Origin: Niastella soli
GTDB taxonomy: Bacteria; Bacteroidota; Bacteroidia; Chitinophagales; Chitinophagaceae
Reading direction: 5' to 3'
NCBI RefSeq assembly: GCF_017742245.1
Contig: NZ_JAGHKO010000004.1
Coordinates: 1,178,001-1,242,000 of the forward strand
Length of the DNA stretch: 64,000 bases
Position 1 is the stretch's first letter; the number at the start of each line of letters is the position of its first letter. The notes beneath the pieces are model-generated. The model was not told the origin of the DNA, did no database searches, and saw only the letters and a program-made list of their open reading frames with translations. This document shows, one piece after another, positions 45,782 to 54,335 of the stretch. Both the position numbers and the translations under genes were made by a program.

Positions 45782-47155
45782 ATGAAAACAATCATAGAAC
45801 CCTTCAGAATAAAATCTGTTGAACCAATATATTTCAATACAAAAGAAGATCGACTGCATATTCTTGAAAAAGCCTTTTATAATCCCTTCCTCATTCATGC
45901 CAATGACGTATTGGTTGACCTGCTCACCGACAGCGGCACCAGCGCCATGAGCAGCAGCCAGTGGGCAGGCATCATGCAGGGCGATGAATCTTATGCAGGC
46001 AGTCCCAGCTTTTCAAATTTTGAAAAAGCAGTAAAAGAAATAACCGGCTTCCCCATTGTAATTCCCACCCATCAGGGACGTGCCGCTGAGAAAATTCTCT
46101 TTAGCCTCCTTGGCGGGAAGGGTAAGTATTTTATTAGTAATACCCTGTTTGACACAACGAGGGCCAATATCGAATTCTCAGGAGCAGAGGGGATTGATTT
46201 GCTGTGTGAGGAAGGGAAACACCCTGCCACCCCGGCTCCATTTAAAGGAAACATAAATATTGAAGCGCTAAAGAAGACAATAAATGAAAAGGGAGCTGAA
46301 AACATCCCAATGGTGATAATAACCGTCACCAACAACAGCGGGGGCGGACAGCCGGTAAGCATGCAGAATATTAAAGAAGTGAGTTCGGTATGCCGGAAAA
46401 ACAAGATCCCCTTCTTCATTGATGCCTGTCGTTTTGCAGAGAACTGCTATTTCATCAAACTCCGTGAAAAAGGCTTTGCCAGTAAGTCTGTTCCCGAAAT
46501 CGCCAATGAGCTGTTCTCTTATGCCGATGGCTGTACCATGAGCGCCAAGAAAGATGCGTTTGCCAATATCGGCGGTTTCCTGGCCATGCACAATCAGCAA
46601 CTGGCGCAGCAATGCAGAAATCTTTTGATCATTACAGAAGGGTTCACCACTTATGGCGGACTGGCAGGAAGAGACCTGGAAGCCATAGCCATTGGGCTGA
46701 AAGAAGTAATGGAAGAACAGTATCTCCAATACCGTATTCGCAGCATTGAATACCTTACTGAAAAACTATCAGCGGCCGGTGTACCGGTAATGCAACCCGC
46801 CGGCGGGCATGCCGTGTATATTGATGCAAAAGAATTCCTTCCGCACATTCCTGTTGAACAATACCCCGGGCAGGCTTTGGTTTGTGCTTTATACGCCGAA
46901 GGCGGCGTCAGAAGTGTTGAAATAGGTTCGCTTATGTTTGGTAAATACGATGCTGACAGGAAACTGATTCCCGCACAAATGGAGCTGGTTCGGTTAGCTA
47001 TTCCCAGGCGGGTGTACACGCAAAGCCATATTGATTACGTGGCGGAAGTTATAATTGATGTATTCAAAAAAAGAAATGAACTGAAAGGTTTAATGATAAC
47101 GGAAGAAGCGCCCGTACTCAGGCATTTTACGGCCCAACTTAACCCTGTTAAATAA
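45782..47155 (+). CDS. tnaA: Tryptophanase (tryptophan indole-lyase)
   Basis: 457 residues of the beta-eliminating lyase family. It splits tryptophan to indole, pyruvate and ammonia with PLP. The N-terminus EPFRIKSVEPI, LLTDSGTSAMSSSQWAGIMQGDESYAGS and the PLP lysine in CTMSAKKDAF (Lys257) are family hallmarks. Two positions separate tryptophanase from tyrosine phenol-lyase. Residue 124 is Asp (LFDTTR), matching the E. coli Asp137, where phenol-lyase has Thr. Residue 448 is His (VLRHFTAQL), matching E. coli His463, where phenol-lyase has Phe. No TnaC-like leader was recognised. A thioredoxin-like gene follows 11 bp later. Confidence 0.9.
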   Translation: MKTIIEPFRIKSVEPIYFNTKEDRLHILEKAFYNPFLIHANDVLVDLLTDSGTSAMSSSQWAGIMQGDESYAGSPSFSNFEKAVKEITGFPIVIPTHQGRAAEKILFSLLGGKGKYFISNTLFDTTRANIEFSGAEGIDLLCEEGKHPATPAPFKGNINIEALKKTINEKGAENIPMVIITVTNNSGGGQPVSMQNIKEVSSVCRKNKIPFFIDACRFAENCYFIKLREKGFASKSVPEIANELFSYADGCTMSAKKDAFANIGGFLAMHNQQLAQQCRNLLIITEGFTTYGGLAGRDLEAIAIGLKEVMEEQYLQYRIRSIEYLTEKLSAAGVPVMQPAGGHAVYIDAKEFLPHIPVEQYPGQALVCALYAEGGVRSVEIGSLMFGKYDADRKLIPAQMELVRLAIPRRVYTQSHIDYVAEVIIDVFKKRNELKGLMITEEAPVLRHFTAQLNPVK

Positions 47156-47166
47156 AATTTTATACT

Positions 47167-47778
47167 ATGAAACTCCCACAAATTGAACCCAAACGCACCT
47201 TTAGCTATACCGAATATTTTTCCTTAACTGAACAAACCGCCAATGGAAACTCTCTGCTTACCCATTCGCTGCCACCCGAAAAAATAGAAGCGGTAAAAAT
47301 GAATGTGCAAAGGATGAAAAGAATATACAAAACATTCCAACCTTCCCAACAGCTTTGCGATCTGTTAAATAAAATACCGGGTAGAATGCAATGGGTCGTG
47401 CTTGCTGAACCCTGGTGCGGCGATGGCGCTCAAAATATCCCTGTACTGGCAAAGATCGTTTCAACCTGTAATAATATTGAACTGAAAATAATTCTTCGCG
47501 ATGAAAACCCGGAGATCATGGACGCCTTTCTTACTGATGGCAAAAAGGCTATTCCAAAATTGATCTGTATTGATCCACAGCAAAATAAATTGTTAGGCAC
47601 CTGGGGTGCAAGGCCACAAAAATTACAACAACTTTTTGTTCATTGCAAAAATGACAACCATCGTTCACACGAAGATTGTCTTAAGGATCTGCACGCCTGT
47701 TATGCCAGCGACAAAGGCGAATCGCTTCAAACGGAGTTAATCCAATTGGTGAAAAGCTGGCTGGGTTCGATGAATTAG
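47167..47778 (+). CDS. Thioredoxin-like family protein
   Basis: 203 residues, no signal peptide. The core VVLAEPWCGDGAQNIPVLAKI has the thioredoxin-fold position of the active site but only one cysteine (WCGD) rather than CxxC, and KAIPKLICID supplies the cis-Pro loop. It matches the thioredoxin_9 type common in this phylum. A one-cysteine site argues against a general disulfide reductant. It lies 11 bp after tryptophanase and is probably co-transcribed. Confidence 0.85.
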   Translation: MKLPQIEPKRTFSYTEYFSLTEQTANGNSLLTHSLPPEKIEAVKMNVQRMKRIYKTFQPSQQLCDLLNKIPGRMQWVVLAEPWCGDGAQNIPVLAKIVSTCNNIELKIILRDENPEIMDAFLTDGKKAIPKLICIDPQQNKLLGTWGARPQKLQQLFVHCKNDNHRSHEDCLKDLHACYASDKGESLQTELIQLVKSWLGSMN

Positions 47779-47784
47779 GACTCT

Positions 47785-48006
47785 TTATACAACTTTAATT
47801 ATACGAACGGGACAGCCTGCAGCAACCAGTCTTGCACTGGTGGCTGCAGTTTCCGTAACTGATAGAACAAAAACATTTTTCTTTTCCGTTCCTTTCAACA
47901 ACGTTGCTTTACCGTCCTTTCTTGATATGCGCCAAAGCTCGGGCTGCAACTCATGACAAAAGCCACAGCCGATACACTTGCTGCGGTATTGAATTATTTT
48001 AGGCAT
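47785..48006 (-). CDS. Small ferredoxin, single Fe-S cluster
   Basis: 73 residues. CIGCGFCHELQPELW plus a distal AAGCPVRII gives the CxxCxxC...CP ligand set for one cluster, likely [4Fe-4S]. It overlaps the 3' end of the upstream U32 gene by eight bases and is translationally coupled. A role as electron or cluster partner for that enzyme is inferred from the overlap. Confidence 0.88.
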   Translation of the reverse strand: MPKIIQYRSKCIGCGFCHELQPELWRISRKDGKATLLKGTEKKNVFVLSVTETAATSARLVAAGCPVRIIKVV

Positions 48007-49234
48007 TCACAATTTTATATAGTTTATCACCAGGCATTAGTTTTTCTTTTAAGGGAAATGTTATCTTATCGCCTTTAATTGCCTCCCCCGCTTCGTTGCC
48101 ATTAACCCAAAGTGTTTCCATTTTTTCTTTTATCATTCCAAAATGCCGGCCGGTAGCCAACAGCGTGTCACCCGTTTTTATATTTCCCGATTCAATTAAA
48201 AACTCGCCTACCTTGATCTTTGAATAATACTTAGTTGCCTTTCCGATATAAACTTTTTTCTCTGTTGCAGCCGAACCGGATTGTGAGGCCCATTCGCCTG
48301 ATTTTCTGCCAAGGTAGTACCCCTCCCAGAAACCGCGATTATACACTTTCTCTAATTCCGTTTTCCATGTAGCTATTTTTTCCGGGGAATAAGTACCGTT
48401 GTTTACCGCTTCCACTGCTTCCCGGTAGCAATTGGTTACTACCTGTACATACTCAGGCCCTTTGGTCCTCCCCTCAATTTTCAGCACATCTACCCCACTA
48501 TCAATTACCTGGTCCAGGATATCAATAGTACACAGATCTTTTGGCGACATGATGTACTCATTGTCTATCAGTAATTCTTCACCAGACTCCGCATCTTTTA
48601 CAAGATATGAGCGGCGGCAATTCTGCACACAGGCACCCCTATTGGCCGATGCATTGTGCGTATGCAGGCTTAAATAGCATTTACCCGATATGGCCATACA
48701 TAAGGCACCATGGACAAACAACTCAATTTTCATCAGGTTGCCCGAAGGCCCCTTGATCTTTTTTCGCTTTATTTCCGAACAAATGCTTTTCACCTGCCCA
48801 AGCGTAAGTTCTCTTGCCAACACAATTACATCGGCAAAAGAGGAAAAGAATTTTACCGATTCAATATTACTTACATTGGCTTGGGTTGAAACATGAAGCG
48901 GAATGTTCATCTGCCGGCAGTATTCCATAACTGCTATGTCAGCCGCAATAACAGCATCAATTTTTTGTTTCTTTACCTCTTTCAGGATGGTCTTCAACAA
49001 CTGCATGTCGTGTTCATACATTACCGTGTTAAGCGTGATATAGGCATGAACATTATTTGCTTTACAGATGCGGCTGATCTCCTGAATATCCTTAACTGAA
49101 AAGGAGTTGGCAGAACGGGTCCGCATGTTCAGTTGTTCCACCCCGAAGTAAACAGCATTGGCACCGGCGTTGATAGCCGCCTGCAAGCTTTCAAAAGAGC
49201 CGGCGGGAGCTAATAATTCAATTTGTTTTTTCAT
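47999..49234 (-). CDS. trhP: U32 family tRNA hydroxylation protein (TrhP/YegQ-like)
   Basis: 411 residues. LAPAGSFESLQAAINAGANAVYFG and the segment with GALCMAISGKCYLS and NRGACVQNCRRSY supply the four conserved cysteines of YegQ-type U32 proteins, followed by MSPKDLCTIDIL and LKIEGRTK. In E. coli TrhP makes 5-hydroxyuridine in tRNA wobble positions with prephenate as hydroxyl source. The longer RlhA branch can be set aside on length. It overlaps the thioesterase upstream (ATGA) and the ferredoxin downstream. Confidence 0.87.
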   Translation of the reverse strand: MKKQIELLAPAGSFESLQAAINAGANAVYFGVEQLNMRTRSANSFSVKDIQEISRICKANNVHAYITLNTVMYEHDMQLLKTILKEVKKQKIDAVIAADIAVMEYCRQMNIPLHVSTQANVSNIESVKFFSSFADVIVLARELTLGQVKSICSEIKRKKIKGPSGNLMKIELFVHGALCMAISGKCYLSLHTHNASANRGACVQNCRRSYLVKDAESGEELLIDNEYIMSPKDLCTIDILDQVIDSGVDVLKIEGRTKGPEYVQVVTNCYREAVEAVNNGTYSPEKIATWKTELEKVYNRGFWEGYYLGRKSGEWASQSGSAATEKKVYIGKATKYYSKIKVGEFLIESGNIKTGDTLLATGRHFGMIKEKMETLWVNGNEAGEAIKGDKITFPLKEKLMPGDKLYKIVNA

Positions 49235-49713
49235 TCAAGCTCCCTCACTGTATTTTTTATTACGGCTGCCTTGCGCTTCCGGTTCATCGCTTCTTCATAA
49301 TATTGCTTTTCAGACACAGTAACCGGTTTTACAGGAATTGCCTTTGTTATCTTTCCACCATTGTCAAGTGCCACAAAGGTGAAATAGGCCTCGCTGATCA
49401 AATCGCTTTTCCCGGTCAGGATATTTTTTGCGAGTGCAAAGACAAAGATCTCCATGGAGGTATTAAAGCTCCTTGTAATTCTGGCAGAAATGGTAACAAC
49501 ATCTCCGGGGCCTGCGGCTTCGTAAAAAGCAACAGAGTTGATAGCAGCCGTTACACATATTTTTTCAGCGTGGACCTGCGCACAAACGGCGGCGGCAATA
49601 TCCATCCATTCCACCAAACGGCCTCCCTTTAAGATGCCCATCGGATTGGTGTCGTTCGGACAAACGACCTCGGTTTTCACGGTTTCAGATTCTGCAGGTG
49701 TTTTTTGTCTCAT
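49231..49713 (-). CDS. Hotdog-fold acyl-CoA thioesterase (YciA-like)
   Basis: 160 residues. NPMGILKGGRLVEWMDIAAAVCAQVHA is the hotdog catalytic helix with the Asp, and AAGPGDVVTISARI and LISEAYFTFVALD follow, as in YciA-type acyl-CoA thioesterases. It overlaps the U32 gene by four bases. It hydrolyses acyl-CoA; the link to tRNA modification is not obvious and may simply be shared transcription. Confidence 0.88.
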   Translation of the reverse strand: MRQKTPAESETVKTEVVCPNDTNPMGILKGGRLVEWMDIAAAVCAQVHAEKICVTAAINSVAFYEAAGPGDVVTISARITRSFNTSMEIFVFALAKNILTGKSDLISEAYFTFVALDNGGKITKAIPVKPVTVSEKQYYEEAMNRKRKAAVIKNTVRELE

Positions 49714-49734
49714 ATAAAAGGATTTTAAACATAT

Positions 49735-50112
49735 TCAAAGTGCCTGAAGCATGAGGTGAGATTCAATTTCTTTCAAAACCCTACCCGCCTCCTCCAGATC
49801 AAAATCATGGTGTTGCTTTTTGCCAACACCAAATTTTGTCAGTTCAAAATGTACGTCAGGAGAAATATTATGATTGCCAAGACAGGCTTTGCTGCAAGCC
49901 AACGGACAGCCATCGATAGCTATTATTTTTCTTCCCGACGAAGCGGTGCGGACCAGCTTTTTTACATTGCCGCCAACGCCAGCTATGCATGACATTTCAG
50001 CGATTCCCTCCCGATCCATTTTTATTGCCAGGTAATTGGCCATTTGAGCGGCGCTGGAACAACCTGAGCACGAATACACCAGGGGCTTTTCAGGGGATTC
50101 TGTTTTTAGCAT
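49735..50112 (-). CDS. DGC-domain putative zinc-binding protein
   Basis: 125 residues. VYSCSGCSSAAQMANYLA and IAIDGCPLACSKACL are the two cysteine motifs of DGC-domain proteins, consistent with zinc or Fe-S binding. It is the first gene of the minus-strand group, 21 bp before the thioesterase. Function unproven in the family. Confidence 0.85.
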   Translation of the reverse strand: MLKTESPEKPLVYSCSGCSSAAQMANYLAIKMDREGIAEMSCIAGVGGNVKKLVRTASSGRKIIAIDGCPLACSKACLGNHNISPDVHFELTKFGVGKKQHHDFDLEEAGRVLKEIESHLMLQAL

Positions 50113-50881
50113 AATCTATAATTGTATCAGGTAAATGATAATGGGATCTTTTCACCTTTTGTTTTGTATGCCAAGGTCGATAATACCTTTTAAACGCAAT
50201 ATGATTTTTATCAGGTAGGCCTGTTTAACCGGAAAGATAAGAGTCAGTAAAGGAACCTATGTAGTAACGAGAAAAATTAAAGTCATGGCCCATGCATTCA
50301 GGCTATAAATTGAAATATGATCTAACTCATAATAGGAGTGAATATAAATACAGGTTGTTGTATGGATTATTTACCCATTCAATCTCTCATGATCACGTCA
50401 ACTAACAGGGTTTAATATTTAGGATTAACAATAATCTTGAACTATTATTAGGGAATGGCTATTATAAAATACTATAAAGCCTATTTAAGAATAAGTGTTA
50501 TGGCGGAAAACGTATTGTTGTCATAAATCAAGAAATTTATAAATTTCAGAGGCAATAGTTCTATTATTTGAAAAACATTGATAATATCGTGTTTCAAATT
50601 TCGCATTTCAGAAAAACTCTGAACTTATTTCAATTTCTGTAATTCCCAGCCAAACACAACATTAGATACTTCACTTACAGGGTAAAATAATCGCTTTTCC
50701 TGTAATTAAATTTATTAATAAACCATTCGATAAGGGTGTGAATAGGCGAAGCTGTGCATATGCCTAAATATCTAACCGTAATGAAATTTTATCCAACTGA
50801 CAATGGCTATCATACTTTGGAGACAACATGATAAATCAAATGTTTTACTAAAATGAAATTAAAACTTAAAAACCTATTGTA
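50113..50881. other. 769-bp A+T-rich region upstream of the cas operon
   Basis: No gene longer than about 25 codons and no hairpin terminator was seen. It must hold the promoters of the DGC group (minus) and the cas operon (plus). A 23-codon frame at 50760-50831 ends before cas6 but has no support. Confidence 0.5.
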
Positions 50882-51541
50882 ATGCGTCTCTATCTACAAG
50901 TAACCAGAAACAACAAACTAATTCCATTTAATTATCAATCTTATTTAACTGGAGCTATACATAAATGGCTAGGACGTAATGAACATCATGGGGCGTTAAG
51001 TTTATACTCTTTTTCCTGGTTTGAGAACGCAACATTAAAAAATAATTCTGGGATAATGTTAAATGACAATTCTTTCTTTTTTATTAGTGCTTTCGAGGAA
51101 AATCTGATAAAACAAATTATCAATGGCATATTGAAAGATCCGTCTCTCTGCTTTGGTTCTGAGGTTGCTGAAATTCAAATTTCGAATACACCTGATTTCT
51201 CCTCAAAGGAAATGTTTTTTACAGGCAGCCCGGTTTTTATAAAAAGAAGGTTTGACAACAAGGAAAAACATATAACTTATGATGATACTCAATGCAATGA
51301 TTATCTAACTGAAACACTACAAAAGAAATTAAAGGCAGCCTACTTACCATTTGAAAATATCAAAGTGAGCTTTGACACGTCCTATTCACTCCGAAAAACA
51401 AAAGTCATTAAATATAAAGAAATAAGCAATCGAGTAAACATTTGCCCGGTAATTATTGAAGGTAGCCCTGAGCAAATTGCATTCGCCTGGAATGTGGGAA
51501 TTGGAAATTCCACCGGAATCGGTTTCGGAGCTATAAAATAA
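50882..51541 (+). CDS. cas6: CRISPR pre-crRNA endonuclease Cas6
   Basis: 219 residues. The C-terminal glycine-rich loop WNVGIGNSTGIGFGAIK (203-219) is the Cas6 RNA-binding hallmark. The N-terminal NYQSYLTGAIHKWLG and HHGALSLYSFSWF match the first RAMP fold, with candidate catalytic His at 27, 35 or 36. Cas6 cuts inside each repeat, leaving the 8-nt ATTGAAAC tag seen in the array. It is the first gene of the cas operon, 6 bp before cas5. No strong Shine-Dalgarno precedes it, as usual here. Confidence 0.88.
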   Translation: MRLYLQVTRNNKLIPFNYQSYLTGAIHKWLGRNEHHGALSLYSFSWFENATLKNNSGIMLNDNSFFFISAFEENLIKQIINGILKDPSLCFGSEVAEIQISNTPDFSSKEMFFTGSPVFIKRRFDNKEKHITYDDTQCNDYLTETLQKKLKAAYLPFENIKVSFDTSYSLRKTKVIKYKEISNRVNICPVIIEGSPEQIAFAWNVGIGNSTGIGFGAIK

Positions 51542-51547
51542 CCATTT

Positions 51548-52141
51548 ATGAGATACTACGTTGTAAAATATTCTGGCCCATTTGGATTCATTAAACCATG
51601 GACAGCCGTAAGAGATGGCGAGACTTTTAGTCAGCAGTTCCTTACTCCTTCAATTGTTGAAGGCATAGAAAAAAAGTTATTTCCAGAATTGTTAAAAGGT
51701 AACCATTATGGAAAAATAACCAGAATAATGAGACATAGATTAACCTATCAGGCAATTAGCAGGCAACAGGAAGTAATTCAAACGCGCGGGTTTGAATTTA
51801 ATAAAAGTGAGAAAAGAATAGTACGACCCCGATCTATTCTCTCCAGAGGAATACTGATTAACCCAAATGTTTACCTGGCTTTTGGAAAAGAAAAGGAAGC
51901 AGCAATTGCGCTAGGGCAGCACATTTGTTTATGCAGAAATGAAGACATATTATTTCCAGATGACCGGATGTTAAAATTATCGGAACAGGAATTCAATAAG
52001 CTAGACGGATTTGAGCTTCATTTTGAAAAAAATAAAAACACCTTCATGGTAGGATACAATCGCTTTAATAAATTCCGGGAAATGTTTGGGCGGTTAGAAG
52101 TTACCAATAATCCATTACATAACAACATAAATGAATATTAA
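51548..52141 (+). CDS. cas5: Cascade backbone subunit Cas5
   Basis: 197 residues. The start YVVKYSGPFGFIKPWTAVRD followed by FLTPSIVEGIEKKLFP corresponds to the Cas5 N-terminal strand and the ThrPro-Ser helix, and RIMRHRLTYQ follows. Cas5 caps the 5' tag of the crRNA in type I complexes. It overlaps cas3 by eleven bases. Identity is by position, size and these motifs rather than by search. Confidence 0.8.
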   Translation: MRYYVVKYSGPFGFIKPWTAVRDGETFSQQFLTPSIVEGIEKKLFPELLKGNHYGKITRIMRHRLTYQAISRQQEVIQTRGFEFNKSEKRIVRPRSILSRGILINPNVYLAFGKEKEAAIALGQHICLCRNEDILFPDDRMLKLSEQEFNKLDGFELHFEKNKNTFMVGYNRFNKFREMFGRLEVTNNPLHNNINEY

Positions 52142-54335
52142 AAAATTCAACCATTTACTAGCCAAAAGCATCAATAATGGTGGATTATCTCTTATTGACC
52201 ATCTGCTTCAAGTCAAAGCTGCTGCAGTGACGATTGCTAATTATCTTGAAATGGATATAACTATCGCAGTATTAGGTGCAATACTCCATGACATTGGTAA
52301 GGCCAGCACTGTATTTCAGGAAAGATTAAAACCTGGCTTTGATTGGACAATTGCACGACCGTTTCGCCATGAATTGGCATCTCTACTCTTTATTTCCCTA
52401 GTCGATGAGGCCATCAAACCTCAAATCATAGAAATGATAGTTGCTCATCATAAATCAATAAAGAAGGACTATAAAGGGTTGGGAATACTAGATTTACAGA
52501 AAGATTATATCAATCGTGATGAAGCATTCCTATTGCATAGTAAAGATTGGGAAATCTGGAGTAAAGATGCATTAGGTATTTTAGGATGCCTGGGTTTTAC
52601 CGTAAGGGAAATTAGTTTGCAAGAAGCTAAAGAAAACTATTACTACGCAGTGGCATATTGTCAAAAATTATATAGCAACCATTACGGATGGAGTCCATGG
52701 AAAGGTTTATTAATGGCAGCAGATATTTTTGCTTCATCGTTTACTAAAAAAACGGAAAAAGCATGCAGCAAGCTCTTTCAACACCCTGATTTAACATATT
52801 ATAACAGGAAAGGTGAGTTCCATCCCCTTTCAAATATATCTTCAGTCTCTGAAAAGAGACATACCCTTGTAATTGCACCTACAGGATCAGGGAAAACTGA
52901 TTTTCTAATAAGACGATGTAAAGGGCGCTTCTTTTACGTACTACCTTTTCAAGCATCAATAAATGCAATGTTTCTACGGATCAAAGATGATCTAAGGTTT
53001 CATAATCCTGATTTAAACATAGGATTATTACATGCGTCGTCAAGAATTCAACCAGGCATAACTATTGATGAAAAAATGCTTCAAAACAAAGTGGGTGCCA
53101 CTGTCAAAGTACTTACTCCACATCAAATTGCCGGAATTGTATTTGGCATCCGCGGGTATGAAGCAATGATTTTAGACTTAAAAGGTTGTGATGTAATAAT
53201 AGATGAAATCCATTCTTACAATAATGAGACAAAAGTAATTGTTTTAAAAATCATAGAAATGCTGGCTCATTTAGGCTGTAGAGTTCACATAGGCTCTGCG
53301 ACTATTCCTCGCAAATTGCAGGATAATATGCTAGAAATATTAGGAAGAGCTAACGTTTACCAACCCAAACTATTCAATGTAGTTTTAGACACGTTTGATA
53401 GGCACATTGTTCACAAAATACCAAATTGGATTGCTGCTCAACCTATTATTAAGAAAGCCATCGAAGAAAAGCAGAAAATTCTAGTCATTTGCAATCAGGT
53501 TGGCAATGCGCAAAAAGTATATGATGAACTAGTCGATACATATGCAAGTATTAAGCAGCTGTTGATACATGCACGGTTTGCCAGAAGTGACAGAGCAGTT
53601 AAAGAAAGCAAATTAACTAAGAATTATAATAACTCTAAAAAAACCTGCATTGTAGTATCAACACAGGTAGTGGAAGTTAGCCTGGATATAAACTTCGATA
53701 TTTTAATTACCGAGAGTGCCCCATTGGATTCCCTTATTCAGCGCTTTGGAAGAATCAACAGAGAACGAAATGAAACCACTATTGGCAAATACAAACCCGT
53801 ATATGTAATACAGCCACCTAACAATAAAGCTGCAGCACAGCCCTATGAATTAGATATTTTGAAAAGAAGCTTTGCTGCATTACCAGATAATAAACTATTG
53901 AAAGAAAGGCATATTCAAAATAAAATAGACACTGTTTTTACAAACTTTAATATTTCAAGCATTGACGGGCATTCGATCTTTAGTAAAGGAGAATTTAATA
54001 TCAGAAAATTAACTCATGCCCCAAAATCGTATTTTTTGGATATACTAAACATTGATACTGCCACCTGCATTCGTGAAAGTCAGGTGGAAAAATATCTCGC
54101 TTTGGATTTATCCGAAGATGAAAAAATGAACATGGAAATACCGGTACACTACGGAACAATAGCAGGAAAAGGTTTACTTAAAATTCGAAATATTGGAACA
54201 GCTCCCTTCATTATCCCGGACATAGCTTACACAAGTGAAAAGGGAATCATGATGAACCTAGTCACTCCGAAAAATTATAAACCAACTTATTATGATTGCT
54301 TCAAAAATCGGAAAAACATTTTTAACCGCTTATAA
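52131..54335 (+). CDS. cas3: CRISPR nuclease-helicase Cas3 (HD-fused)
   Basis: 734 residues. The HD nuclease is N-terminal with HDIGKAS (His53-Asp54), RHE (80), AHHKS (106-107) and a later Asp near 198. The SF2 helicase follows: Walker A APTGSGKTD (249-257), motif II DEIH (358-361), SAT (389-391), and motif VI QRFGRINRER (537-546). All active motifs are intact, so target degradation should work. It is unusual that cas3 sits between cas5 and the large subunit. Confidence 0.95.
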   Translation: MNIKKFNHLLAKSINNGGLSLIDHLLQVKAAAVTIANYLEMDITIAVLGAILHDIGKASTVFQERLKPGFDWTIARPFRHELASLLFISLVDEAIKPQIIEMIVAHHKSIKKDYKGLGILDLQKDYINRDEAFLLHSKDWEIWSKDALGILGCLGFTVREISLQEAKENYYYAVAYCQKLYSNHYGWSPWKGLLMAADIFASSFTKKTEKACSKLFQHPDLTYYNRKGEFHPLSNISSVSEKRHTLVIAPTGSGKTDFLIRRCKGRFFYVLPFQASINAMFLRIKDDLRFHNPDLNIGLLHASSRIQPGITIDEKMLQNKVGATVKVLTPHQIAGIVFGIRGYEAMILDLKGCDVIIDEIHSYNNETKVIVLKIIEMLAHLGCRVHIGSATIPRKLQDNMLEILGRANVYQPKLFNVVLDTFDRHIVHKIPNWIAAQPIIKKAIEEKQKILVICNQVGNAQKVYDELVDTYASIKQLLIHARFARSDRAVKESKLTKNYNNSKKTCIVVSTQVVEVSLDINFDILITESAPLDSLIQRFGRINRERNETTIGKYKPVYVIQPPNNKAAAQPYELDILKRSFAALPDNKLLKERHIQNKIDTVFTNFNISSIDGHSIFSKGEFNIRKLTHAPKSYFLDILNIDTATCIRESQVEKYLALDLSEDEKMNMEIPVHYGTIAGKGLLKIRNIGTAPFIIPDIAYTSEKGIMMNLVTPKNYKPTYYDCFKNRKNIFNRL

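Noticed and set aside
45782-47155. Tyrosine phenol-lyase as the identity of the beta-eliminating lyase
   Set aside because: Asp124 and His448 match tryptophanase where phenol-lyase has Thr and Phe.
50760-50831. 23-codon frame between the DGC group and cas6
   Set aside because: Too short, no ribosome site or family match, and such frames are expected by chance in A+T-rich DNA.
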